Shown: positions 35,210 to 44,816, counted from the stretch's first letter. The stretch: 48,891 nt of DNA from Microscillaceae bacterium (GCA_011390205.1 JAABSX010000028.1:1-48891), one strand, 5' to 3'. Made by a program: numbers and translations. The notes: generated from the letters alone by a model not told the origin.

Positions 35210-36535
35210 TTATCTTTTCTTTTTTTTCTTAGGACTTGCTCCTGTGCCTGATTTTTGGTTTTTGTTGGGTTTTCTTTTCGGGGCTATATTGCTTGCCTTT
35301 TTTTCGTGAAAAGCCCCTTTAAAGTCAGGATTTTCTCTTCTTTTTTGGTTGTCAATCTCTCTAGCCATTGCCTGAGCCTCTTCAAAGGGAGTCTTGTGGA
35401 TTTCGACTCCATCGGGCAGGGGCTGCTCAGGAATCTCCATACTGATGAGTTTTTCTATCTTTTGTAAATGGTATTCTTCGGCTTCTGTATAAAAAGTGAT
35501 GGCAGTTCCGCTTTGCTTTGCCCTGCCTGTGCGGCCTATTCGGTGGACATACTCCTCATACAAAATAGGCACATCAAAGTTAATCACGTGGCTCACCATA
35601 GAGGCATCAATCCCTCGGGCGGCTACATCTGTAGAAACCAATATCCGAACATCCCCCGCCTTGAAGGCTTCCATGGCATTGATGCGTGTGTTTTGGTCTT
35701 TGTTGGCATGGATTACCCTGATTTCTTCTTCATTCGTTTTTCGGCAGAGATATTTATAGACATTGTTGGCGTTCTGCCTAGACCTTGTGAAGACAATGAC
35801 TCTGTAAAATTCCTCAGCATTTTGCAAAAACAATTCTAACAAGGCGATTTTGGTGCGTAAGTTAGGCAAGGCATATTTTACCTGCGTTACGGTTTCGGCA
35901 GTAGTAGATTGAGGGCTGACCTCTACCATCATCGGGTATTCGAGAAATTCTTCGGAAAGCCTCAGTACTTTTTCGGGCATTGTGGCAGAGAATAGTAGAT
36001 TTTGTCTTTTGACAGGAATGACCTCGAGTAGTTTTCGGATTTGGGGCATAAAGCCCATATCCATCATTTTATCTGCCTCATCTAGCACAAGTGTATTCAG
36101 TTCTTTAAACATCAGATGCTCATCAAGGTATAAATCCATGAGCCTGCCTGGAGTGGCAGTGATGATGTCTAAACCAGCTTCTAGGGCTTCTATTTGTGCT
36201 TTAGTGCCTACCCCTCCATAGAGTACGGTGTGGCGTAGGTCTGTAAATTTACTCAGCTCTTCTATGGCACTGTCTATCTGAATGGCAAGCTCACGTGTGG
36301 GTGCCAGAATCAAGGCACGGGGCAAAAAACCTTGGGCATACCTTAGTTTCATCAGAATAGGCAGCACAAAGGCAGCCGTTTTGCCTGTGCCTGTTTGTGC
36401 TACGCCCATCACATCATGCCCAGCAAGTGCCAGCGGGATTGCCTTCTCTTGAATGGGGCTGGGCTCTTGGTATCCAAGGGCTTCTATGGCTTGCATGAGC
36501 TGTTTGTTGAGTTTAAAATCTTCGAAGTTGGGCAT
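35210..36535 (-). CDS. DEAD-box RNA helicase (RhlE-like)
   Basis: An ATP-dependent RNA helicase of 441 residues from the start chosen here. The Q motif GYQEPSPIQEKAIP, motif I AQTGTGKTAAF (46-56), PTRELA, motif II VLDEADKMMDMG, motif III FSATMP, and the C-terminal-domain motifs STDVAARGIDA and HRIGRTGRA are all intact. The last 40 residues are Lys-rich (KKKKKR at the end), as in RhlE-type proteins that bind RNA. An ATG at 36583 would add 16 residues that look like leader; I use 36535. Likely roles are ribosome assembly or RNA turnover. Confidence 0.92.
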   Translation of the reverse strand: MPNFEDFKLNKQLMQAIEALGYQEPSPIQEKAIPLALAGHDVMGVAQTGTGKTAAFVLPILMKLRYAQGFLPRALILAPTRELAIQIDSAIEELSKFTDLRHTVLYGGVGTKAQIEALEAGLDIITATPGRLMDLYLDEHLMFKELNTLVLDEADKMMDMGFMPQIRKLLEVIPVKRQNLLFSATMPEKVLRLSEEFLEYPMMVEVSPQSTTAETVTQVKYALPNLRTKIALLELFLQNAEEFYRVIVFTRSRQNANNVYKYLCRKTNEEEIRVIHANKDQNTRINAMEAFKAGDVRILVSTDVAARGIDASMVSHVINFDVPILYEEYVHRIGRTGRAKQSGTAITFYTEAEEYHLQKIEKLISMEIPEQPLPDGVEIHKTPFEEAQAMAREIDNQKRRENPDFKGAFHEKKASNIAPKRKPNKNQKSGTGASPKKKKKR

Positions 36536-36734
36536 ATTTACGGGGAGGTAATTGTAATTTTTTAGTGCGAATCTATTTGGCATAACAGCCTGTTTTTTGG
36601 TGTGTTATGCTTGGCTAAGTATTTATATGGGAAGCCCTCATGTGGGTATCTCACTAAAAAAGCGAGGGCTTCCTTGTTTTAAGCCTTGTGTATCTGGAGG
36701 CTGAGTAAATTTTTTTAAGAGACATTTTCTGGGC

Positions 36735-38105
36735 TTATAAATGAAGCCTAAACCCAATAATGATGACATCATCAGTTTGTTTTTGGTCATCTCCCTTCCA
36801 GTTTTCAAATGTTTCTGACAAGATTTCGTGCTGCTCTTCAAAGGGTTTTTGGTGAATCTCCAAGAACAATTTTCTGAGCCTTGAGACCATAAATTTACGG
36901 TCTTCTGGCCCTCCGAACTGGTCAGGGAATCCATCCGAAAACATATAAAAAGTAGTAGGTTTATCTACTGGAATGATGTGTTTCTGAAATATACGCTGTG
37001 GCTCACGCTGCTCGCCACCTATGGGTGTGCGGTCACCTTTGATTTGTTTTACCTCATTGTCTTGTATATAGACCACATGGTTTTTAGCCCCTGCAAATTC
37101 TACTATTTTGCGGTAGGGGTCTATGGCACAGAGAGCCATATCCATGCCATCTCTGTTGAGTGTTTCGGCTTGTTTGAGAGATTGCCTGACCCTCAGGTGT
37201 AGTTTATTGAGGATGATATCGGGGCTAGTGATGGCATCTGCATTAACGATTTGGTTGAGGTGGGCATCTCCTACCAAAGACATAAAAGCTCCTGGCACGC
37301 CATGTCCTGTGCAATCAATGGCAGAGATAAACACTTTGCCATCTCTTTCTGCAAACCAATAAAAATCACCACTGACGATGTTTCGAGGTTTAAAATAAAT
37401 AAATAAATCAGGGATAAGCCTTTTGATATGCTCAAGAGGAGGCAGCATTGCCTCTTGGATTCTTTTGGCATAATTGATACTAGAGGTGATATCTTTGTTG
37501 ATTTGTTCTATAAAATCTTTTGCCTTGACTACCTCTGCGGTGCGTTCTTCTACTTTTTTCTCAAGATTTTGTCTAAAAGACTCTATCTCCATAATATCAG
37601 CATAAGAGCGCAAGCTTGTGGTGATGGTCGTGAAGAGTTTTTTGTCGGTCAGTTCTGTTTTATTTTTATAATCATTGATATCATATTTAAGTATGACCTC
37701 TTCTTCGGGTGCTTGCCCTGGCTGCCCCGTGCGCATAATAATTCTGATAAAATGATTTTGGAGTTCGTTTCTGATTTTTTGGACGGTGTGCAGCCCTGCG
37801 TCATGGGTTTCCATGACTACATCTAAAAGTATAAGTGCTACATTGTCATTTTTTTCTAGCATTTCTATGGCTTCTCTGCCCGTGTAGGCGTGCAAGAATT
37901 GCAGTTTTTTGCCTTGGTACTCATAGTCACCCAATGCAAACTGCGTTACGCTGTGTATTTCTTCTTCATCATCTACAATCATCACTTTCCAGCCTTCTTT
38001 GGCTGAGGCTGTTATAGTATCAGTTTTGTCATCACTGTCAAAGAGTATCTCATCATCTTCTTCATCTGCAAACAAGAAGTCATCGTCTTCATCTTCATTC
38101 ATCAT
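36735..38105 (-). CDS. Response regulator with SpoIIE-type PP2C phosphatase output
   Basis: A 456-residue signalling protein. After a highly acidic N-terminus (residues 1-35) comes a receiver domain: VMIVDDEEEI, the phospho-acceptor Asp in ALILLDVVME, IIMRTGQPG and YKNKTELT. A coiled coil (about 175-220) connects it to a SpoIIE phosphatase domain with its metal aspartates in VSGDFYWF, SAIDCTGHGVPGAFMS, MFSDGFPDQFGG and TDDVIIIGF. Its substrate would be a phosphorylated anti-sigma antagonist or similar protein. The histidine kinase gene lies directly upstream on the same strand (120 bases), so the kinase probably controls this phosphatase. Confidence 0.9.
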   Translation of the reverse strand: MMNEDEDDDFLFADEEDDEILFDSDDKTDTITASAKEGWKVMIVDDEEEIHSVTQFALGDYEYQGKKLQFLHAYTGREAIEMLEKNDNVALILLDVVMETHDAGLHTVQKIRNELQNHFIRIIMRTGQPGQAPEEEVILKYDINDYKNKTELTDKKLFTTITTSLRSYADIMEIESFRQNLEKKVEERTAEVVKAKDFIEQINKDITSSINYAKRIQEAMLPPLEHIKRLIPDLFIYFKPRNIVSGDFYWFAERDGKVFISAIDCTGHGVPGAFMSLVGDAHLNQIVNADAITSPDIILNKLHLRVRQSLKQAETLNRDGMDMALCAIDPYRKIVEFAGAKNHVVYIQDNEVKQIKGDRTPIGGEQREPQRIFQKHIIPVDKPTTFYMFSDGFPDQFGGPEDRKFMVSRLRKLFLEIHQKPFEEQHEILSETFENWKGDDQKQTDDVIIIGFRLHL

Positions 38106-38225
38106 GGCAATTGCGTGTTGTTTATATTCTAGTAACCTAGTTTAATGATACAAATATATGGCTTTATTTATTTTTGATATTTAGATTTTTCAATCTTATT
38201 ATGTGATTTGGTCTATTTTTAATTT

Positions 38226-40580
38226 TTAGACAGCAGGTATTTTTAGCTCAGGTAATTCTAGCGGAAACTCAAAAGTAAAGTGTACACCTTGTCCTGGCTG
38301 GCTTTTGGCAGCCATTTTTCCTCCTAGTTTTTGTGCTGTAAGGTTATAGACAATATTCATACCTAGCCCTGAGCCACCTCCATCACGGTTGGTGGTGAAG
38401 AAGGGTTCATACAATCTTTCTAACACTTCAGGGGTCATTCCATTGCCATTATCAGTATAGGTCATGAGGGCCTGTTTGTTTTGTATGCGTGTTTTGATTT
38501 TAATCACTCCGCTGTCTTTATTTTTAAAGCCATGGATGAGGGAGTTCATCACTAAGTTGGTAATAATCTGTGAGAAAGGACCAGGATAGCTTGTAATCTC
38601 TACATCTTCAGCGTCTAATTCTATTTGGAATGGTTTGTTTTTAAATTCAGGTTTGAGAGAGAGGATTGTCTCCTCAAGGTACGTTTTGAGGTTAAAGGTT
38701 CTTCTACTCTCACTGGTCTGCTCCACAGCGATGCTCTTGAAACTCTGCACCAAATCAGCGGCACGCCTGAGATTGGTCATGAGTATTTTATTTCCTTCTT
38801 TGGCAGTATCTAGGTATTCTTTGAGATCTGATTTTTTCATTTTCCCCTCTGCGAAGAGGTCTATGAATCCGTTGGTTTTGGTCTCAAGGCGTGAGGCGGC
38901 CGTTACACAAACGCCCACGGGCGTATTGATTTCATGGGCGACTCCTGCGACAAGCCCTCCGAGTGCCGCCATTTTTTCTGATTCTACGAGCTGCGCTTGT
39001 GCTGCATTGAGTATTTCGTAGGTTTCGGCATTGGTGATGGCGATGGTGGTATAAGAAGCCAAGGTTTTAATCATATCTATGTGTCTGTGGTTATAGATAT
39101 CTTCTTGTTTGTGATAGACTCCTATGGCTCCGATGACATTTTCATCTCTGAACAATGGGAAGTAAATCATTGATTTAAAAATAGGATTGATAGAGTAGGC
39201 ATCTAAGCCCTCAAACTGTTCGAAATCAGATTTTCTTCTGACAAGTATGGAGCGTCTGTGTTTAATACACCAGACTGCGGGGTTGGTGGTTTCATTGGTA
39301 GAGACCCTGATGAGTGGTTTATTTTTTTGATTTTCGTTGTTAAATTTATACTCTATTTCTTGTTTTTCGGGGTGGTATTCACATACTCTGAATCCGTCTG
39401 CGGGCATGATTTCATTGATATACCCGTAGAGTGTATCAAAAATATCTTTAAAATTAAGACTAGAAGTGATGCTTTGCCCTATTCGGCTGAGTATCGTAAT
39501 GGTTTTATAAGATTTTTGAAGTTCGTCTTTTTGTACTTCGAGTTCTTCGGCTTGTTGGCTCAGGTTATCTCTTTGTGTAAGGATTTCCTCTTGCTGCTGT
39601 TTGAGTTCTTCATTTTTTTCTCCTAGCTCTTGGTTACTCATTTCTATTTCGTGCTGCTGCAGCATGATGCTTCTGTTGAGGCGGTTCATTTCCTCATTAC
39701 TTTGTTTGAGTTTTTGGGCATCTTGTTCTATTTTTTGTTTTTGTTTTTGGATTTCATCTTTTTGTGCATTGATTTCTTTGTGTTTTTGGATAAGGTCTTG
39801 CTTTTGCTCTTCTAAGAGTCTGTTGGCTTTTCTTGTCTGTAATACTCCTCTTATAAGCAATACAGCCAGCACAGCCATCAGTAGCAATCCGCCCATCAAA
39901 AAATAAATAAACATAGCTTGGGCAGATGCCTGTGTCTCGAGGGCTGTTTTGATGATGTATGCCTTGCTAAACTTTGTGTCTGTATCTATAAATGATTTTT
40001 TGGCATAGAATAGGGCTTTGGATTCATCATTTTTTTCAAAATAAACCTCCGAAACAAACCCAGCTACCTCAGAGGCTTTGTTGTCATTTTTGATTTGTTC
40101 ATAATATTCTATGGCATTTTTATAGTAGGTCAGGGCAGAGTCTAAATAGTCATTGGATACATAGGAGGTTTCTTGAAAAAAATGTCCGTACATCTCATAG
40201 ACATTGGCGAGGTCTTCTGTTTTTTTACGGGCTCTGTAGATAGAGGCTGCTTTTCTGAAAGACTCCCTGACTTGCTCAGCATTTTGGTTTTCTTGGTAGC
40301 TTGTCAAGGCTCTGTTAATGTGTGCTTGGGCTTCTCCTAGCGGAGATTGGATTTTGACGGCATAGTTGATGGCATTGTTTGCTATTTGGAAAGCCTGTTC
40401 GTTTTTTCCAGTTTTTCGATATTCTTCTGAAAGTCTATTGAGTACATCGATCCTTGCTTGCCCACGACTTTTTGCAAGTGCTGCTTGCAAGCTGTCTATC
40501 CTGAGGCATTGGGCAGATAGCTGAATGTTTATCCCTGCCAGAATAAAAATAAATAGAGTGATGCGCTTCCTAAATGTCAT
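38226..40580 (-). CDS. TPR-GAF sensor histidine kinase
   Basis: A 784-residue kinase. It starts with a signal peptide (MTFRKRITLFIFILAG and on), then a periplasmic TPR region to about 210, a membrane helix at about 220-243, a long Gln/Glu-rich coiled coil (250-360), a GAF domain (about 375-520), the H-box AGVAHEINTPVG near 547, and an HATPase domain with NLVMNSLIHGF, DNGNGM and GGSGLGMNIVY. The layout signal peptide, TPR, helix, coiled coil, output is the same as in the cyclase at 27869. Its likely target is the receiver-SpoIIE protein encoded just downstream. Confidence 0.92.
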   Translation of the reverse strand: MTFRKRITLFIFILAGINIQLSAQCLRIDSLQAALAKSRGQARIDVLNRLSEEYRKTGKNEQAFQIANNAINYAVKIQSPLGEAQAHINRALTSYQENQNAEQVRESFRKAASIYRARKKTEDLANVYEMYGHFFQETSYVSNDYLDSALTYYKNAIEYYEQIKNDNKASEVAGFVSEVYFEKNDESKALFYAKKSFIDTDTKFSKAYIIKTALETQASAQAMFIYFLMGGLLLMAVLAVLLIRGVLQTRKANRLLEEQKQDLIQKHKEINAQKDEIQKQKQKIEQDAQKLKQSNEEMNRLNRSIMLQQHEIEMSNQELGEKNEELKQQQEEILTQRDNLSQQAEELEVQKDELQKSYKTITILSRIGQSITSSLNFKDIFDTLYGYINEIMPADGFRVCEYHPEKQEIEYKFNNENQKNKPLIRVSTNETTNPAVWCIKHRRSILVRRKSDFEQFEGLDAYSINPIFKSMIYFPLFRDENVIGAIGVYHKQEDIYNHRHIDMIKTLASYTTIAITNAETYEILNAAQAQLVESEKMAALGGLVAGVAHEINTPVGVCVTAASRLETKTNGFIDLFAEGKMKKSDLKEYLDTAKEGNKILMTNLRRAADLVQSFKSIAVEQTSESRRTFNLKTYLEETILSLKPEFKNKPFQIELDAEDVEITSYPGPFSQIITNLVMNSLIHGFKNKDSGVIKIKTRIQNKQALMTYTDNGNGMTPEVLERLYEPFFTTNRDGGGSGLGMNIVYNLTAQKLGGKMAAKSQPGQGVHFTFEFPLELPELKIPAV

Positions 40581-40970
40581 AAGTAAATGTGCTAATATGC
40601 CAATTATCAGTTTTTTTACACAAAAAATAATACAAACTAAATGTGTTTAAGCAGTTATTTTGATTAATCTTGTGGTGAGTTATCCCAACTTTCGATAAAA
40701 TAAAACAATTATCTGCGATAAAGTTGAGTAAAGTAAGTTTTTTTAGAAGAAGTGAAATAAAAAGACTTATTTCACACCCCAAGATGAACGCTTTTGGCAG
40801 CTTGTAAGTTTTTAGTATTCGTTTGTAAATGTTTGTTTATTAATGGTTTATATTAAATAGCTACATAGACTAATTTTGAGATGCTGGACAGGTCCATTGG
40901 TTTTTTGTAACAATGTCTGTAAACCAAATAGCAGCCCATGGGTTTAGGCAAAGTAATGATAGAATATTTT
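40581..40970. other. Gene-free divergent intergenic region
   Basis: About 390 AT-rich bases between the kinase and the lipoprotein genes. TAATTTTG at 40871-40878 fits a -7 box for the lipoprotein gene but no TTG lies at the right distance. No RNA gene or notable hairpin is seen. Confidence 0.5.
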
Positions 40971-41558
40971 ATGAAATTATACTCCCCTTTGTTGTACTGG
41001 TTTTTTGGTTTGTTTTTACTCAGCCTGTCAGCCTGTGGGGCTGATTCTTCGGAGGCTTTGAGTGATTCTCCCTATTTTAATCTAAAAGTTTTTTTGGAAA
41101 AACAGGCAATGTTGCTGGATTCTCTCCAGCCTATGGTCAAAAAAATAGCCTTAGATGAAGATCCTCCTATGCACAAAAAAACAAGCAAACTTGACTGGAC
41201 AAGAGAGCTAAGGCTATTCAGTGAGACGAGCCTTCACCGCTCTGTATATATCGGGCAGTATAAAATAGACTCCCTCCAAGAAGCAAAGTACAAGAAAGTA
41301 AGCTATACTGCCAAAAGTAAAACACTGCCCACACGCAAAATGGAGATTTATTATCGTCAGGCAGGGCAGCCCGATTCTATTCGGATTTTTTATCAAAAGA
41401 AAAACTGGCTCTACGCCTCTGAACGAAACGCCTTGCTTACTTTTAGACTTGACACAGCGCAGCAAGCACAGCTACAGCACTACAGGGTCAAAGGCTTTCA
41501 ATCTACCATGTTTGGTACAAGACAAGATTATGAGATAGTGGCAGAGGTCTCACAATGA
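40971..41558 (+). CDS. Lipoprotein of unknown function
   Basis: A 195-residue protein beginning with a lipoprotein signal (MKLYSPLLYWFFGLFLLSLSACG, lipobox Leu-Ser-Ala-Cys). Two further ATGs lie 33 and 15 bases upstream; the one used gives the best signal peptide. The mature part has charged helices and then beta strands (RKMEIYYRQAGQPDSIRIFY). I do not recognise a family. It is convergent with the LRR/TPR gene, 6 bases apart. Confidence 0.7.
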   Translation: MKLYSPLLYWFFGLFLLSLSACGADSSEALSDSPYFNLKVFLEKQAMLLDSLQPMVKKIALDEDPPMHKKTSKLDWTRELRLFSETSLHRSVYIGQYKIDSLQEAKYKKVSYTAKSKTLPTRKMEIYYRQAGQPDSIRIFYQKKNWLYASERNALLTFRLDTAQQAQLQHYRVKGFQSTMFGTRQDYEIVAEVSQ

Positions 41559-41564
41559 TGCCCC

Positions 41565-42869
41565 CTAGCGGATGAATATTGCTTGAAGCTCTTGCCTAAA
41601 AGGCCTAAATATTTTTTCTTGGTTGGCTTCTCTCAAAAACCTTCGGTTAAGCTGTATGGCTTTTTGTAGGCAATTCCGTACTTCTAGAGGCTCAGACTGC
41701 ATCGCAAAAGTTCTTGCTTTTTGATACCAAACTGCACCCGTATCTGGATTTTTCTTAAGGCTTTGGTCTAAGCTTTTGTGTGCCTCCTCAAATCTACCAA
41801 GCAGCGCAAATGCTTGCCCCTTGTATAAATACAAAATATCTAACCAGTTGGTATTGCTTTGTCTATGCTGGGTAAGCATCTTAATGCCCTCTTGAGCTGC
41901 TTCCACGGCTTTTTCGGCTTCCTCGATTTCTAAAAAACTTAATGTAAGGCTTGCCCATATCTGAGGGTCTTGCCCACACAAAGTGAGTGCCTTCTCAAAC
42001 CATTTGATAGACTCCTCAATACAATCTGTTTTTTGGAAAACAAGCCCCTTGGCATGAAGCGCATTGCCCGAATGAGGGTTTAGTTTGAGAGATTTATCAA
42101 TACTTTGCAATGCATCGTGGTAGTTTCGCTCATCGAGATAACTGATGGCTTTCATGTAGTATTTTTTGGCAAAGATGTGGGGAAAGTCCTGCTGAAGTTG
42201 CTTCAATGTATATCGGCTAAGGGGTGTACGGCTGAAGTACAGCATGTCTAAATTTTTAAGCTGGCAGATTTCTGTGGGAAGTTGTGTAAAATCATTTCCA
42301 CTGATATTAAGCGTATGTAGCTGCGTAAAATCTCCAATCTCTGGGGGTAGCACTTTGAGGTGTTTGTTTTCGAGTGAGAGCCATTCTGCTCCATTGATAA
42401 GCATCATCAAAACTTCTTTTGGAGGCAATATGTCCTCTTCGATGGCATATTTTACACCTAATTTTTTATGCCTTATGAGCAGTGTAGTGAGGTCTTGGAT
42501 GTTTAGGTGTGTATTTTTCTGAATATTCTCTAAAAAAACAGAAGACTCTAGCTCATCTTTGGGGATGTTTGGAGCATATGTCTCATACCAAGCCTGCACC
42601 TCTTTTGAGAGCTTGGTCTGCACAAAGTACGCTGCTTTTTCTCTAATCATTTGGCTAGGATGTAGCCACGCAAGCCCTACACAAAAGCCTGCCAAAGTTT
42701 GCCAATCAGACAGCCCTGCTAAGAGTTGAAAAGCAATTTCTAGGTTTTTTTCTTCCTCACTTTCTAAAAGCCCCTTAATCTTTGAGATAAATACATCTTC
42801 ATCCGTGGGTGCTGGCTTGTCTGTTTTGGTAGAATAGGAAGAATGTGAAACATTGGTCATGATATTCAT
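41565..42869 (-). CDS. LRR and TPR repeat protein
   Basis: A 434-residue protein. The middle has two to three leucine-rich repeats (AEWLSLENKHLKVLPPEIGD, TQLHTLNISGNDFTQLPTEI, KNLDMLYFSRTPLS). The C-terminal half is TPR-like, with helices such as YHDALQSIDKSLKLNPHSGN and WFEKALTLCGQDPQIW. An N-terminal helical region comes first. Such proteins are scaffolds in protein-protein contacts; no catalytic domain is present. ATGs at 42929, 42869 and 42860 are possible; 42869 has an A-rich upstream. The substrate or partner is unknown. Confidence 0.75.
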   Translation of the reverse strand: MNIMTNVSHSSYSTKTDKPAPTDEDVFISKIKGLLESEEEKNLEIAFQLLAGLSDWQTLAGFCVGLAWLHPSQMIREKAAYFVQTKLSKEVQAWYETYAPNIPKDELESSVFLENIQKNTHLNIQDLTTLLIRHKKLGVKYAIEEDILPPKEVLMMLINGAEWLSLENKHLKVLPPEIGDFTQLHTLNISGNDFTQLPTEICQLKNLDMLYFSRTPLSRYTLKQLQQDFPHIFAKKYYMKAISYLDERNYHDALQSIDKSLKLNPHSGNALHAKGLVFQKTDCIEESIKWFEKALTLCGQDPQIWASLTLSFLEIEEAEKAVEAAQEGIKMLTQHRQSNTNWLDILYLYKGQAFALLGRFEEAHKSLDQSLKKNPDTGAVWYQKARTFAMQSEPLEVRNCLQKAIQLNRRFLREANQEKIFRPFRQELQAIFIR

Positions 42870-43053
42870 CTTTAATAATATGTATTTAAACTGTTTTTTG
42901 GAGAAATATGCCAATAGTTCTTCCTTCAAACTAGTTTAAAACTGTATTTTTATGGTGTGTGTTTGTGTTTTGATGCACGAAAGTTTGAATATAAGCATCT
43001 TTTCCTTAAATTTAAAATCTAAACATTTCATACTTTCATAAATCTTACAAAAT

Positions 43054-43293
43054 ATGATTAGAGTTACATTTGAAGTCTCCCCCGAATACCTAGATAGCAT
43101 CACGGCAATGCTACAGGATACAGAAGGTGTTCAAAATCTTATGATAGAAGACCCTGACGACCAGCAGCTTAAGCCTTTGTCTGTTACTAATTTTTACAAA
43201 AAAATAAATGCTGCCAATCTTTGTATAGTGGAGCAGCGCATGGTATCACAGAGATATTTACAGGAGGAAGGAGTATTAAAATGGGAAATTTAA
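43054..43293 (+). CDS. Putative antitoxin of a ParE/RelE-type pair
   Basis: A 79-residue acidic protein starting MIRVTFEVSPEYLDSITAML. I do not recognise a known antitoxin family and no DNA-binding motif is evident. It is called an antitoxin because it lies directly upstream of a ParE/RelE-like toxin gene and overlaps it by 13 bases, the usual layout of such pairs. The C-terminal Trp-Glu-Ile codons overlap the toxin start. Confidence 0.65.
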   Translation: MIRVTFEVSPEYLDSITAMLQDTEGVQNLMIEDPDDQQLKPLSVTNFYKKINAANLCIVEQRMVSQRYLQEEGVLKWEI

Positions 43294-43577
43294 AAGATGT
43301 ATTCTGGACAGAGGAGGCCCAACAAGATTTAGAAAATATTTATCGCCGTATCTCTGCCAATGCTCAGGGGCAAGGCAAGCAAGTACTAGAGATGATTCTA
43401 GAGAAAACAAAGAACCTCAGCCAATCACATATCCATGGCACTGTTGAGCCATTGCTTCGGAATGAAAAAATCCCCCATTTGTTTGTAGAGTGTGGTTTTT
43501 ATAAGGTGATTTACAGCATAGAAGATATAAAGGTCATCATCAAGGCTGTCTATCATCAGCGGCAAAATCCGCAATAG
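43281..43577 (+). CDS. ParE/RelE-family toxin
   Basis: A 98-residue protein with the ParE/RelE fold: VFWTEEAQQDLENIYRRISANA, a helix pair, and the strands CGFYKVIYSIEDIKVIIKAVYH with the terminal RQNPQ. Related toxins poison DNA gyrase (ParE) or cut mRNA on the ribosome (RelE); which one applies is not determinable. The ATG at 43281 follows an AGGAGG sequence at 43262-43267, a rare Shine-Dalgarno for this genome. The start lies inside the end of the antitoxin gene, suggesting coupled translation. Confidence 0.82.
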   Translation: MGNLKDVFWTEEAQQDLENIYRRISANAQGQGKQVLEMILEKTKNLSQSHIHGTVEPLLRNEKIPHLFVECGFYKVIYSIEDIKVIIKAVYHQRQNPQ

Positions 43578-43605
43578 ATATTCTTAATAGCGGTCTATCT
43601 TCCAA

Positions 43606-43648
43606 AAAAATCCCTTTCAAAGTAGTCAAATACTTGAAAGGGATTTTT
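43606..43648. terminator. Bidirectional terminator between toxin and ompA
   Basis: The arms 43606-43624 and 43631-43648 pair over 18 bases (15+3 bp) with one bulged A and a 6-base loop. A residues stand on the left and T residues on the right, so it can stop transcription from both sides. Confidence 0.85.
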
Positions 43649-43676
43649 GATTGAAGACATCTATAAAATACAGAGA

Positions 43677-44816
43677 TTACTCCTCATTGGTAATGGCGAT
43701 TTCTACACGGCGGTTGGCTTGCTTATCAGCAGGGCTGCGCTCTACTGGCACTTTGAGCCTTTCCTCACCATAGCCTGCGGTGGCTATTTTGAGATTGATT
43801 CCTTTGCTGATGAGGTACTCCTTGACAGTCCGTGAGCGGTTGCGGGATAGCTCCAAGTTAGATTCGCTTGTGCCATCTGTGTCTGTGTGCCCTTCTAGGC
43901 TTATTTTTAGTTTGTCGTATTTTTCATTGAGTTTTAGAATAAGTGTTGCCAGCTCATCTAAAATTCCAAACGACTCTGGGCGCAGCGTGGCTTTTCCTGA
44001 GTCAAAAAGCACCTTGCTTGCTGCATCTATGATTTTCTTTTCTTCTTTAGAAACCAGTTCAGGGCATCCTTTATTTTCTTTGGGGCCAAACACATCAGGG
44101 CAAAGGTCATCTCTATCAATGGTGCCGTCGTTGTCACGGTCTCCAAGTCCTTTATCTGGGCATCCTTTGAGTTCTACAAGGCCTGGCTCATCGGGGCAGT
44201 CATCTTCGTGGTCTAGCACGGTATCTCCATCACGGTCATTACAGCCAAAGTACCTAGGTATGCCAGGGTTATCAGGGCATTTATCTACCAAATCAGGGAT
44301 TCCATCACGGTCACGGTCTGGCAGGCAGCCCCATTCATCTACACCTATCATAACTTCTATGACTTCTGTTTTTCCATTTACCTCTATTTTGCCTTCGTAG
44401 GCAAGGTTAGAAAGCAGCCCTCTTTTTTGGGTCATGAGGCTATCATTGAGCGCTTTTTGTTGTTGTTGCTCGGCAGAGAGTTTTTCAGGTTTATTATTGA
44501 CCTCTCGGAGCATTGCCCTGTTTTCTTTGTCTAAACGGCTAATCTCTACCAAAATACGGCGGCGACGTAGCTCAAAATTAGCTTTTAAATCTACGATTTT
44601 GATGGTGTACTCCTTGCCATCTACATTGACGACAAACTCCTGCCCATTGAGGTTTTTGTCTGTATCTGGGCATTGGTCTCTGACATCGGGCACGCCGTCT
44701 CCGTCTCTGTCCTCTTTGTAATAATTAGAAACAGTGATGTTTTGTGCTTGTGCATATTGCCCAATAAGGCAAATAATCAAAAAGCAAAAAATTAATTTGG
44801 TACTGTGAATGTTCAT
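43677..44816 (-). CDS. OmpA-family protein with thrombospondin type 3 repeats
   Basis: A 379-residue outer-membrane-associated protein. The signal peptide MNIHSTKLIFCFLIICLIG is followed by four calcium-binding thrombospondin type 3 repeats (DRDGDGVPDVRDQCPD, DRDRDGIPDLVDKCPD, DRDGDTVLDHEDDCPD, DRDNDGTIDRDDLCPD). A coiled segment lies between the first and second, and the peptidoglycan-binding OmpA domain closes the protein with LEGHTDTDGTSESNLELSRN and ADKQANRRVEIAI. It probably links the envelope to the wall. The ATG at 44816 begins the signal peptide. It is divergent from the retron locus. Confidence 0.92.
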   Translation of the reverse strand: MNIHSTKLIFCFLIICLIGQYAQAQNITVSNYYKEDRDGDGVPDVRDQCPDTDKNLNGQEFVVNVDGKEYTIKIVDLKANFELRRRRILVEISRLDKENRAMLREVNNKPEKLSAEQQQQKALNDSLMTQKRGLLSNLAYEGKIEVNGKTEVIEVMIGVDEWGCLPDRDRDGIPDLVDKCPDNPGIPRYFGCNDRDGDTVLDHEDDCPDEPGLVELKGCPDKGLGDRDNDGTIDRDDLCPDVFGPKENKGCPELVSKEEKKIIDAASKVLFDSGKATLRPESFGILDELATLILKLNEKYDKLKISLEGHTDTDGTSESNLELSRNRSRTVKEYLISKGINLKIATAGYGEERLKVPVERSPADKQANRRVEIAITNEE

